From a bacterium (GTDB lineage: Bacteria; Electryoneota; Electryoneia; Electryoneales; Electryoneaceae): a stretch of DNA of 58,047 nt. Position 1 is the first letter of the stretch. Each line of letters starts with the position of its first letter. The notes under the pieces were generated by a model, which saw only the letters and a list, made by a program, of their open reading frames with translations, was not told where the DNA came from and searched no databases. The stretch lies in assembly GCA_020444425.1 (NCBI GenBank), contig JAHLLB010000031.1:1-58047 (forward strand), read 5' to 3'. A program made the position numbers and the translations under genes. Of this stretch, positions 27,254-35,295 are shown one piece after another.

Positions 27254-27679
27254 ATGGCCTTATTGAAACGGAGAATCCGCGGTGAGGACGATATCCCGAC
27301 GGCATCATTGCCGGATATTGTTTTCATGCTGCTGATTTTCTTCCTGGTCACGACGACCATCGACATCGATATCGGCATTCCGATGCAGTTGCCGGATCGT
27401 GGCGGTGAGTTCAAGGTGAACCCGGAGAATATCAGCAACGTGCTGATTAACGCGCAGGGGCAAATCCTCATCGACGACGAGCTGACGGACATCACCCAGG
27501 TGCAGGAAGTGACGCGCACCAAGGTGGAAACGCGTGGGCTCGATGCGGATGGCAAGCCGAAGCTGATCGTGTCAATCAAGACGGAGAAGGAGACGAAGTA
27601 CGACGCCTTCATCCAGGTATTGGACGCGGTCAAAGCTGCCGGGGCAACGAAAATCTCCATTGCCGAACCGGAAAGTTAA
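27254..27679 (+). CDS. exbD: ExbD/TolR biopolymer transport protein 1
   Basis: 141 residues. A single membrane helix (IVFMLLIFFLVTTTIDI) contains the motif LPDIVFMLLIFFLV, in which the Asp is the proton-path residue of the family. A periplasmic domain follows. It begins 21 bp after exbB. Confidence 0.9.
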   Translation: MALLKRRIRGEDDIPTASLPDIVFMLLIFFLVTTTIDIDIGIPMQLPDRGGEFKVNPENISNVLINAQGQILIDDELTDITQVQEVTRTKVETRGLDADGKPKLIVSIKTEKETKYDAFIQVLDAVKAAGATKISIAEPES

Positions 27680-27693
27680 GGGGGAAGGTCTAG

Positions 27694-28098
27694 ATGCAGT
27701 TTGCCAAGAAAACGAAGGCAGGCGCGGACATTCCCACAGCCTCGCTGCCGGACATCATTTTCATGCTGCTGATCTTCTTCATGGTCGTGACCGTGTTCAA
27801 GGAGTTTAACGGTCTACCGGTGCTGTTGCCGGCGGCCCGCACGACGGAGAAGCTGGAGTCCAAGCGGAACATCGCCTATTTGTGGGCGGACAAGCTGGGG
27901 CGTGTGTCGGTTGATGACAAGATTGTGACGATGGATGACATCGAACCGATCATGGCGGAAAAATTCGCCGGGAACCGTCGCATCATCATCAGCATGAAAA
28001 TTGATAAGGACGTCGAGATGGGTCTCGTAACGGATATTCAGGAACAGTTACGGGATGCCTATACATTGCGTGTCAGTTATGCCACGCGGCTGAAATAA
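27694..28098 (+). CDS. exbD: ExbD/TolR biopolymer transport protein 2
   Basis: 134 residues, paralogous to the preceding gene: SLPDIIFMLLIFFMVVTVFK repeats the Asp-bearing helix, and the periplasmic half differs. It begins 14 bp after the first exbD, with GGGGGAAGG upstream. Two ExbD paralogues in one operon fit a heteromeric complex, as seen in other TonB systems of this bacterial group. Confidence 0.9.
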   Translation: MQFAKKTKAGADIPTASLPDIIFMLLIFFMVVTVFKEFNGLPVLLPAARTTEKLESKRNIAYLWADKLGRVSVDDKIVTMDDIEPIMAEKFAGNRRIIISMKIDKDVEMGLVTDIQEQLRDAYTLRVSYATRLK

Positions 28099-28117
28099 CT
28101 GACGGGAGGATCCGCCC

Positions 28118-28777
28118 ATGCTTTCCTACAAACAACCGGAAGCGGAAGTGCGGTTGCGCTACCCGAAGCTCGTTGAGCTCGGGCTGGTGATCTCCCTGCT
28201 GATCGTGATTGTTGTCTTTCTTGTGTCGAAGCGGCTGGATCAGGATGTGACGGTCCGGCAGGCGGAAGAAGTCGTGCTTGAGACGGAAGAGATCCCGATT
28301 ACGAAGCAGGTGAAGCGTCCGCCGCCGCCCGCGCGTCCGACCATTCCGATCGAAGACCCGGAAGTGGATATCGAAGCGGACCTGGCGTTTGAGGATATCG
28401 ACGACATTGACTGGACGATGGATGCTCCGCCTCCGCCTCCCAGTGTGGAAGAGGAAATCGTCGAGTTCTTCCTCGTCGAGGAACCGCCACAGATCGTCGG
28501 CGGCACTCAGGCGCTGTACGAGTACATGAAGAAGAACAACCTGTACCCGGAGATGGCGCAGAACGCGCAGATCGAAGGGGACGTGATCATCGAGTTCATC
28601 GTCGATACGAACGGCAACCCGACGGGTGTGATTGTCAAGCAGGAACGTCCGCAGGGGCTGGGCTTTGGCGAAGCTGGTGTCAAGGCGATCTCGGCGATGA
28701 AGTTCACGCCGGGCATGCAGCGTGACCGCGCGGTTCAGGTCCGCATGCAGCAGCCGATCCGCTTCAGGTTGCAGTAA
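28118..28777 (+). CDS. tonB: TonB family energy transducer 1
   Basis: 219 residues. An N-terminal membrane anchor (LGLVISLLIVIVVFLV) is followed by a Pro-rich linker (KRPPPPARPTIPIEDPE, PPPPPS) and a C-terminal TonB domain (IVGGTQALYEYMKKNNLYPEMAQ ... GDVIIEFIVDTNGNPTG ... GVKAISAMKFTPG). It should couple the ExbB/ExbD proton channel to outer-membrane receptors. No receptor gene was recognised in the window. Confidence 0.9.
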   Translation: MLSYKQPEAEVRLRYPKLVELGLVISLLIVIVVFLVSKRLDQDVTVRQAEEVVLETEEIPITKQVKRPPPPARPTIPIEDPEVDIEADLAFEDIDDIDWTMDAPPPPPSVEEEIVEFFLVEEPPQIVGGTQALYEYMKKNNLYPEMAQNAQIEGDVIIEFIVDTNGNPTGVIVKQERPQGLGFGEAGVKAISAMKFTPGMQRDRAVQVRMQQPIRFRLQ

Positions 28778-28802
28778 TCTTAGTCTGATACTGGATTTAC
28801 AG

Positions 28803-28832
28803 GGCGTTCCGGATAGCCGGGACGCCTTTTTT
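28803..28832 (+). terminator. Terminator between the two tonB genes
   Basis: GGCGTTCCGG, loop ATAG, CCGGGACGCC, then TTTTTTG. Confidence 0.9.
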
Positions 28833-28941
28833 GTCTCTGTCTCGCTCCGGTGAATTTCAGAAAGTTGCGTGATTTGCTTGTGCTGAGCCGGATTCCCGTT
28901 CAGGTTAAAAGAGAGGGCACGGGTAACCTGTGGAGGAGACG

Positions 28942-29598
28942 ATGGACACGAACGGGAAGCGCGGTTCGGCGAAAGAGTCCTATCCGAAAGTGGTGGAGAT
29001 CAGCGCGATCGTCGCGTTGCTGCTGGTCACGGTTGTCTTCCTCGTCTGGAAGACGGATCGTCGCGAAACGGCGGCGATCGAACCTGAGGAAACGGTGCTG
29101 GAGGTGACGGATGTGCCTTACATCCCGCCAGCGAAACTTCCCCCCGCACCGGAACGTCCCAGCCTGCCCATCGAGGATCCGGAGATGCCACTGGAGGACG
29201 ATCTGACGATGATAGAGAGCGACGTGTACCAGTATCCAGACTTCGATGTTGTATCGATGCACTCGTTCGAGGACGATCCGGTTGACTTTTTCGCGGTGGA
29301 GAAACGGCCGGAGATGATCGGCGGCGTGGCGGCGCTGTACCGTTACATGATGGACAACAAGCTGTACCCGGATTTCGCCCGCCGGAACGGTCAGAACGGG
29401 AAGGTGCTGATCCAGTTTACGGTCGGTGAGGACGGGAAACCGTACGATTTCGAGGTGCTTGGCGAACGGCCGCTCGGGTTCGGCTTCGCGGATGCCGCGA
29501 TCGAAGCGATTTCGGCGATGCGGTTCACCCCCGGCATGCAGCGTGACCGTGCGGTCAAGGTGCGCATGCAGCAGCCGATCGAATTCCGGACGAAGTAG
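28942..29598 (+). CDS. tonB: TonB family energy transducer 2
   Basis: About 218 residues from the ATG at 28942, which follows GGAGGAG; the earlier GTG overlaps that site and is less likely. The layout matches the first TonB: anchor (ISAIVALLLVTVVFLVW), Pro-rich linker (KLPPAPERPSLPIEDPE) and C-terminal domain (IGGVAALYRYMMDNKLYPDFARR ... AIEAISAMRFTPG). The C-terminal 90 residues are very similar between the two copies, while the linkers and the stretch before the domain differ. It is cut off from the first by a terminator, so expression may be separate. Confidence 0.9.
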   Translation: MDTNGKRGSAKESYPKVVEISAIVALLLVTVVFLVWKTDRRETAAIEPEETVLEVTDVPYIPPAKLPPAPERPSLPIEDPEMPLEDDLTMIESDVYQYPDFDVVSMHSFEDDPVDFFAVEKRPEMIGGVAALYRYMMDNKLYPDFARRNGQNGKVLIQFTVGEDGKPYDFEVLGERPLGFGFADAAIEAISAMRFTPGMQRDRAVKVRMQQPIEFRTK

Positions 29599-29636
29599 GC
29601 GCTGAGTATACGTGAGAACCCGTGATCATGATTCTG

Positions 29637-29680
29637 GCCCGTGTCGGATGTTGGCCGACACGGGCATTTCTCTGTTTTCG
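29637..29680 (+). terminator. Terminator after the second tonB
   Basis: GCCCGTGTCGG (29637-29647) pairs with CCGACACGGGC (29655-29665), followed by ATTTCTCTGTTTT. The stem word CCCGTGTCGG resembles the TGCCCGTGT-type repeats. Confidence 0.75.
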
Positions 29681-29725
29681 CGCGTATATTGGCGGAAATG
29701 GTATGCATCAGGAGTGAGGTGACCA

Positions 29726-31276
29726 ATGAAATGTGGATTCTGGATGTCCTGCCTGCTCGTGCTTGTCCTGCTTCCGCTGTCTGCAGACGCGCAACTCGCC
29801 GAACAATGGCGCTGGAAATACGGCGCCACCAGCTCGAGCTACAACCACTACCATGATTTTGTCCATATCAGCCCGCACCCGGGCGGGGGCTACTATCTCG
29901 TCGATCAAGTCTATGCGGATGACCGGTACGACTACTACGGCTACTGGCAAAGTGACTTGCTGCACGTGGAAGAAAATGCGGACCAGACGTGGCGCGTGAT
30001 GGGGTCCAGGGATCTCGGGGGCGGCCGGTTGGCGGATCTGGATATCGGGTACGACGAGGGCATGCGGTCGGGGACGGTGGACCCGGTCGGGAATGGATAC
30101 GGATACACGTGTTACATGGACTACAAGTGCTACTACCCGTCCGGGCAAATCCGTTATTCAGGTACCGGAAGCAATGACGGAACGATAGCGGACTGGCTGG
30201 GCGCGGTACGCATCTACCCGGATTTGAGCGTTCCCGGTGATGCCGGCTGCACATTCATCGCGTATACCCTGGATTACAATGCGAGTGATTACTATTCCCC
30301 CGCTGACATCAGGCTGGAATTGAAACGCTTCGACGGGGACGGCGAGGAGGTAGTCGCTCAAGACTGGGATCTGGGCTATGCGTGGAGCGGTGATACGGTC
30401 GCGAAGGTTGTGAATTCTGGTCTGGTCAAGTCAGCGAATCAGATCTATCTCTATGTTCGCGGCAAGAATTTTCCGTTCAGCCAGAATCAGGTGGACGCTG
30501 ATTATCTCGTGATGGTCGATGGCGACCTGAACTTCTGCTGGGCGGTTGAAACGCCGGATTTCAACCCGAATTACCAACCACTTGGCGAAACGGTGTCGAT
30601 GCAACTGACACGAGATCGTTCGCTGTTACTGCAGTCGGCTGTCGGCATTGGGAAGTACACCCCGAACGGCGAGCAGCTGTGGTTTACTGATCTCGATCAG
30701 TACGTCCCCAACGCGGTCACGATCGACGTTCCAACAAACCCCACCATCTACTATTTCGTCGGGTATGACCCGTTGGATGACGATGCCCCGGTGTTGGGGG
30801 CGCTGTCCGAAACCGGTGAGCTGATCTATGTCCAGGAGATTCCCGGCCTGGCGGATGCGTCCAGTGTGTACGTGGACGGACTGTACAATGTGGTCGTAGG
30901 CGGCGCGATACAGGATCACAACCCGTACTACAATGTGTATTACGAACGTGCGATTCTGATCGGCTACGGCAATACGTCCGGTGTGCCTGGGGAGGACAGC
31001 GAGGTGGTCCGTCAGTTTACCCTGCACCCGGTTTATCCGAACCCGTTCAACTCAACCGCCACGATCTCGGTGGATGTGGCGCGGCCGTCGATGGTCAATC
31101 TGAGCGTGTTTGACGTGCTCGGGCGTGAGGTAACGGTGTTACGGGAAGGCTGGACCGTATCGCCCGGCACGCACCATGTCGCGTGGGACGCGTCGAACGT
31201 GGCCGGCGGAACGTATTTCCTCCGCGCGTTGATCGGTGATGACCAGCAGACACAACGACTGGTGCTGGTGAAGTAG
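29726..31276 (+). CDS. Secreted protein with sorting domain
   Basis: 516 residues with a clear signal peptide (CLLVLVLLPLSADAQ), preceded by GAGGTG. The body is Tyr- and Asp-rich with many short beta segments and no family I can name. The sorting module ends the protein (VYPNPFNSTATISVDV, VFDVLGREVTVL, GGTYFLRAL, ending QRLVLVK). Degenerate heptamer repeats begin right after the stop codon. Confidence 0.8.
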   Translation: MKCGFWMSCLLVLVLLPLSADAQLAEQWRWKYGATSSSYNHYHDFVHISPHPGGGYYLVDQVYADDRYDYYGYWQSDLLHVEENADQTWRVMGSRDLGGGRLADLDIGYDEGMRSGTVDPVGNGYGYTCYMDYKCYYPSGQIRYSGTGSNDGTIADWLGAVRIYPDLSVPGDAGCTFIAYTLDYNASDYYSPADIRLELKRFDGDGEEVVAQDWDLGYAWSGDTVAKVVNSGLVKSANQIYLYVRGKNFPFSQNQVDADYLVMVDGDLNFCWAVETPDFNPNYQPLGETVSMQLTRDRSLLLQSAVGIGKYTPNGEQLWFTDLDQYVPNAVTIDVPTNPTIYYFVGYDPLDDDAPVLGALSETGELIYVQEIPGLADASSVYVDGLYNVVVGGAIQDHNPYYNVYYERAILIGYGNTSGVPGEDSEVVRQFTLHPVYPNPFNSTATISVDVARPSMVNLSVFDVLGREVTVLREGWTVSPGTHHVAWDASNVAGGTYFLRALIGDDQQTQRLVLVK

Positions 31277-31313
31277 ACAGTCGGCGGACTGCGGACGCGG
31301 TCGACGGACTGCG
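31277..31313 (+). repeat. Degenerate GGACTGC heptamer array after a stop codon
   Basis: Reads ACAGTCGG CGGACTG CGGACGC GGTCGA CGGACTG CG. The complementary word CAGTCCG forms the array at 49744-49779. Confidence 0.65.
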
Positions 31314-31327
31314 TTAAATCTCTATGC

Positions 31328-31351
31328 TACCACGGACTTAAGTCCGTGGTA
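31328..31351. repeat. Perfect 24-bp palindrome
   Basis: TACCACGGACTT followed by its exact reverse complement AAGTCCGTGGTA. It resembles the CTCGGACTTCAGTCCGGG hairpin at 22731. Confidence 0.85.
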
Positions 31352-31363
31352 CGTTTCTTTGGT

Positions 31364-31397
31364 GTCATCCTGACGCGCCGTGGGCGCGGGAAGGATC
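31364..31397. repeat. GTCATCCTGA...AAGGATC hairpin
   Basis: Starts GTCATCCTGACGCGCC, contains a GGGCGCG complement and ends GGAAGGATC. Its left end matches the 29-bp inverted repeat around 17718/19292, but the stem word differs. Confidence 0.6.
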
Positions 31398-31520
31398 GCG
31401 TCGTTCATCGATGTGGGGTAAGCATTCGCATGCTCAGGAGACCACCCTGACGCTTATCGTGTGTATTCCAGCTGATAACAACCTGTTTGCCCTCGTGTCT
31501 CTCTACCAGAGCCCTCCCAC

Positions 31521-31555
31521 TTGCATTATAATAGACCAGTCGTTATAATTGGGGC
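31521..31555 (+). promoter_or_regulatory. Promoter with operator-like motif upstream of the TetR gene
   Basis: TTGCAT (31521-31526) and TATAAT (31544-31549) are 17 bp apart. TAGACCAGTCGTTATA (31532-31547) overlaps the spacer and -10 box. A near-identical motif lies before the NmrA-like gene at 32251. With this -10 the transcript would start close to the ATG at 31556. A second TATAAT is at 31527-31532. Confidence 0.6.
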
Positions 31556-32155
31556 ATGACAAAAGCACAGGAAACACGGCAACGCATCATCAGCACCACG
31601 ATGGATCTGTTGATGCAACAGGGCTACCACGCGACCGGGCTGAACCAGATCGTGCAGGAGAGCAACGCGCCGAAGGGTTCATTGTATTTCCATTTTCCGA
31701 AAGGGAAAGAGGAAATCGTGGCGGAAGCGTTGAATCTGGCCGGTGAGTGGACCTGCAGCCATGTCGCCGAGGCGTTACAGGCGCATGATTCGGTCGCGGA
31801 CGCGGTCGCGGCAATCACCTTGAGTTTCGCGCACCTGCTGGAAGAGGACAACTACGGCAAGAGCTGTGCGTTGTTGACGGTCGCGCAGGAAGTGGGTGAC
31901 GATGACGTGCTGCTGCGCAAGGCGTTGGATGAAGGCTTCGCCGGGTGGTATCAGTTGTTCGTGGACATGTTCGTGAAGGCTCAGTTTCCGCAGCAGGCGG
32001 CGGAGCGTTGGGCGGACCTCACCCTGTCGGCGATTGAAGGTGCGCAGGCGTTGGCCCGTGGGCAACGGTCGGTGCGGCCGCTGGAGAACACCGCAGCGAT
32101 GTTGCGGCTGTTGATCGGCAACGCGCAGCAGATGTATGACATGAACCAGGGCTGA
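31556..32155 (+). CDS. TetR/AcrR family transcriptional regulator
   Basis: 199 residues. The N-terminal helix-turn-helix is typical (RQRIISTTMDLLMQQGYHATGLNQIVQESNAPKGSLYFHFPKGKEEI, residues about 8-55). The C-terminal ligand domain resembles the LmrA/YxaF subgroup (YGKSCALLTVAQEV ... WADLTLSAIEGAQALAR). It probably represses its own promoter and that of the oxidoreductase 298 bp downstream, because both carry TAGACCRGTCGTTATA. The inducer is unknown; related regulators often sense electrophiles or drugs. Confidence 0.92.
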   Translation: MTKAQETRQRIISTTMDLLMQQGYHATGLNQIVQESNAPKGSLYFHFPKGKEEIVAEALNLAGEWTCSHVAEALQAHDSVADAVAAITLSFAHLLEEDNYGKSCALLTVAQEVGDDDVLLRKALDEGFAGWYQLFVDMFVKAQFPQQAAERWADLTLSAIEGAQALARGQRSVRPLENTAAMLRLLIGNAQQMYDMNQG

Positions 32156-32250
32156 GCCAGGCGAATCGGGCTGCCGATGCAACAGGTTCAGGCGATGACA
32201 ACCCCCGGGGTTCACCCGGTGGACAGGACCGGATACGGCGCAGTAGATAG

Positions 32251-32268
32251 TAGACCGGTCGTTATAGA
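32251..32268 (+). promoter_or_regulatory. Second operator-like motif, upstream of the NmrA-like gene
   Basis: TAGACCGGTCGTTATA (32251-32266), identical to the motif before the TetR gene except for one base; the core GACCGGTC is self-complementary. TATAGA at 32263-32268 may be a -10 box. Confidence 0.6.
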
Positions 32269-32453
32269 TGAGGGCGATTATGTTGATCTTGCTCGGATTG
32301 TGCAGACAGAAGAACCGGATCTCGCTGGCTGATTCTCAGGGCTCGCAGGACGTAGCTCGAGAGGGGTAATTCCCGGCGGAAACCGTGGAACTCTTGACCA
32401 TAACCAGTCATGACAACGAAGCAGTTAAAACGGCAACAGAAAGGGAGTATCTC

Positions 32454-33341
32454 ATGTACGTGATCACTGGAGCAACAGGCAATACCGGCAAGCGCATCTC
32501 TCACGCCTTGTTGGACGCAGGCAAGCAGGTCCGTGTCATCGGCCGCAGCGCGGAACGGATGCAGGAATTCGCGGACAAGGGCGCGGATGTGTTTGTCGGC
32601 GATTTGAATGACCGGGCAGCGATGGAGAAGGCGTTCAATGGCGCAACAGCAGCTTATGTGATGGTCCCGCCGAAGTATGACGCCGAGGATTTCCGTGCCT
32701 ATCAGAACGAAGTGAATGAATCCCTGGCGAATGCGCTGGAGAAGAGCCAGGTCAAGCACGTGGTGGCGTTGAGCAGTGTCGGCGCGGAGCTGCCGTCGGG
32801 CAACGGTCCGGTCGCGGGTTTGTATGACATGGAGCAGCGGCTGAACAAGCTGGACGAGGTCCACATTCTGTATTTGCGTCCCGGCTATTTCATGGAAAAT
32901 ACGATGATGCAGATCGGCACGATCAAAGCGATGGGTTTCGCCGGCACGCCGGTCAAGCCGGATGCGACGTTCGGCATGATCGCGACGCAGGACATCGCGG
33001 CGTACGCGGTGAAACGTCTGCTGGCATTGGACTTCACCGGCCATTCGCATCAGGAGCTGCAGGGCAACCGTGACCTGTCCTACGCCGAGGTGACGAAGCT
33101 GTACGGTGAGAAGATCGGCAAGCCGGATCTCGAGTATGTTCAGGTCACGCCGGAGCAGGCGTTGCAGGGCATGATGCAGGTCGGGATGAGCCAGTCGGCG
33201 GCGGAGATGATGCTAGAGCTGAGCGAAGGGCTGAACACGGGTGAGGTCCATCCGCTCGAGCCCCGCAACGATGAGAACACCACACCGACGACGATCGAGC
33301 AGTTTGCGGAGTACTGGACGGCGGCGTACAACGCGTCGTAA
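32454..33341 (+). CDS. NmrA-like NAD(P)-binding oxidoreductase
   Basis: About 295 residues from the ATG at 32454, which has AAGGGAG upstream. The atypical short-chain dehydrogenase fold is shown by the N-terminal Rossmann motif VITGATGNTGKRI and by HVVALSSVGAE and LRPGYFMENTM. NmrA-like and QOR2-type proteins bind NADPH and often reduce quinones or act as redox sensors. Its position behind a TetR gene with a matching operator fits an inducible quinone or electrophile response, which is inference. Confidence 0.88.
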   Translation: MYVITGATGNTGKRISHALLDAGKQVRVIGRSAERMQEFADKGADVFVGDLNDRAAMEKAFNGATAAYVMVPPKYDAEDFRAYQNEVNESLANALEKSQVKHVVALSSVGAELPSGNGPVAGLYDMEQRLNKLDEVHILYLRPGYFMENTMMQIGTIKAMGFAGTPVKPDATFGMIATQDIAAYAVKRLLALDFTGHSHQELQGNRDLSYAEVTKLYGEKIGKPDLEYVQVTPEQALQGMMQVGMSQSAAEMMLELSEGLNTGEVHPLEPRNDENTTPTTIEQFAEYWTAAYNAS

Positions 33342-33390
33342 TTCCAGGCGTCCGGGTGAGTTCCCGGGAGCATGGATTGATCATAGATCG

Positions 33391-33422
33391 AACGGGACAG
33401 GCGAGTCGCTTGTCCCGTTTTC
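33391..33422 (+). terminator. Terminator after the NmrA-like gene
   Basis: AACGGGACA and TGTCCCGTT flank a short inner hairpin, then TTCTGTG. Confidence 0.8.
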
Positions 33423-33574
33423 TGTGTCGGGGAGGAAACGTGTGTGGTGAATGCGACACAATGAGTCGCGGGATTGTATCAAGCTAAGTCATGGATAAAC
33501 AGTTGTATAAACGTCGGCATGCAGATTGCAATGGAGATCGCAGCAACGGAAACACGACTAAAAGAGGGGGACGG

Positions 33575-35014
33575 ATGAAGCCGCAACTGCCACAAGTACT
33601 TCCACTGATTCTCTGTGCCATTGTCTGGATTACAGGAGCGACGAATGCCTTCGGCACCCAGCTCGCCGTGCTGGATTCGATGAAATTTGATGTATCTCAC
33701 GACAGTTTCAGCGACGTGGTCCGTCTCTACCCGGACTCGGAATCCGGCGGCCTCTATTTGCTGGTGCGTTTGCTGTACGAACCGGACCAATCAAAGATTG
33801 AACACCACAAAATCTACCGGTTGATCGCCTCGAACGATGGCAGCCGCAATCTGTTTATCGTTGATTCCGCTCCGGATGGTCTGGTTCAGGCGGAAATGTT
33901 CCACAACCATGACTTCCTCTACTTGAGCCATGGGCCGCAATCGGAGGATGATACGATCATGCTTGAGCGCAGCGCCATGGAACCGGAATACTTCTGGCGC
34001 ATGCGGATTGACAGCACGTCGGCAGGACAACCAACCCGTGGAGTGGGGTTGTCGATGCTGGAGACCGATGAATTCCTGGTGCTGCTGCAAGCGGAAGACT
34101 CGCCGGTGCTGCAACGGTATTCACCGGGCGGAACGTTGTTGGCCGAGCTGGTGTTGGATGGAATTGGGGAAGCATGGGATCTGGCATGGGTAGGCCGGGA
34201 TCGTCGTGGAACGCCTGATGGGTATCCCCTGTGGCTGGGCGTCGCTGGCAGTGAGGGCCAGGTCTGGGTGGATGCCATGACGATGACCACCGGTCTTGAA
34301 TCCGCGGCGACCGACTCAGTGCTGTACTCGGTAGATGCTGAGTACGAGGTCGGATACTTCGGTCGAAGTGGAACCAGCATGACCTGGTACGGTGAGGAGG
34401 AGGTTCGTTCGTTCAACCTGCCGTCGGAATCCACCCTGGTCGAAGCTTATTGGCCGGGTGTCCATGCGGCAACACCGGTATCTGATGGCGGATTCGTATA
34501 TCAACAGATCGAGTTCGGCGGTTTGGCCGATTGGAGTGTGGATGCCACCGAGTTCAGCCTGAGGCTACAGACTCTGCTGCGTGTGCCTGAGGGCTCGTTC
34601 CTGGATACCAACGCCAGGCTGATTTTTACAGGCACGACCGAAGTTGATCTCGGAGCCGATTCCAGCCGTGTCGATCTGATGCTGGTGACCGTTGGCTATG
34701 CCGAGGATCGGCTCGTGTATCCGGACAAAGCCCGCCCTGAACCGCACTCCATAGATGTGTATCCGGCGTTTCCGAATCCGTTTAACGGAAAAGCACTGGT
34801 TCGTCTCGCGGTGGCGACCGAACAGCAGGTGGAGGCCCGGGTGTATAATGTGCTCGGACGGCTGGTTGCGACGCCGTTGCAGCGGAGTGCGTTGCGGGCT
34901 GGGTTTCATTCCATGACGATAGTTGCAGACGGTTGGGCGAGCGGAACCTACGTGCTGGTGGTGGAAGGCGAGGCGAATCAGATCATGCAGCAGAAGATTA
35001 CGCTGATTCGTTAA
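33575..35014 (+). CDS. Secreted protein with sorting domain
   Basis: About 479 residues from the ATG at 33575, preceded by AGAGGGGG; upstream in-frame codons give no signal sequence. The signal peptide is LPLILCAIVWITGATNAFG. The body is not assignable to a family and looks beta-rich. The sorting module is complete (VYPAFPNPFNGKALVRL, VYNVLGRLVATPL, SGTYVLVVE, ending QQKITLIR). Confidence 0.8.
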   Translation: MKPQLPQVLPLILCAIVWITGATNAFGTQLAVLDSMKFDVSHDSFSDVVRLYPDSESGGLYLLVRLLYEPDQSKIEHHKIYRLIASNDGSRNLFIVDSAPDGLVQAEMFHNHDFLYLSHGPQSEDDTIMLERSAMEPEYFWRMRIDSTSAGQPTRGVGLSMLETDEFLVLLQAEDSPVLQRYSPGGTLLAELVLDGIGEAWDLAWVGRDRRGTPDGYPLWLGVAGSEGQVWVDAMTMTTGLESAATDSVLYSVDAEYEVGYFGRSGTSMTWYGEEEVRSFNLPSESTLVEAYWPGVHAATPVSDGGFVYQQIEFGGLADWSVDATEFSLRLQTLLRVPEGSFLDTNARLIFTGTTEVDLGADSSRVDLMLVTVGYAEDRLVYPDKARPEPHSIDVYPAFPNPFNGKALVRLAVATEQQVEARVYNVLGRLVATPLQRSALRAGFHSMTIVADGWASGTYVLVVEGEANQIMQQKITLIR

Positions 35015-35088
35015 GCGATCATCCGTGCAACGCCCGAATCGTGAACTCGGATGTGTTGGCCGTAAACGATAGACGATGCGCAGGTACA

Positions 35089-35124
35089 GGCCCGGAAACG
35101 CAGGCTTCCGGGCCGTTTTCTTTT
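35089..35124 (+). terminator. Terminator upstream of the hybrid kinase gene
   Basis: GGCCCGGAA, eight-base loop, TTCCGGGCC, then GTTTTCTTTT. Confidence 0.85.
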
Positions 35125-35295
35125 GAGGCAATTCCGGAACGCACCGGCCAGAATATCCCATTGGATGCACGGCACTATTTCGTGTTTGCGCAGGAAAGCC
35201 AAGCGTTTGTGAGAAGATGATACAATCAGAACTGGCATGAAAATGGCTCACATTCTGATACTAATAATTCTCAGTTTGACCTCAGGAAACGCGTC

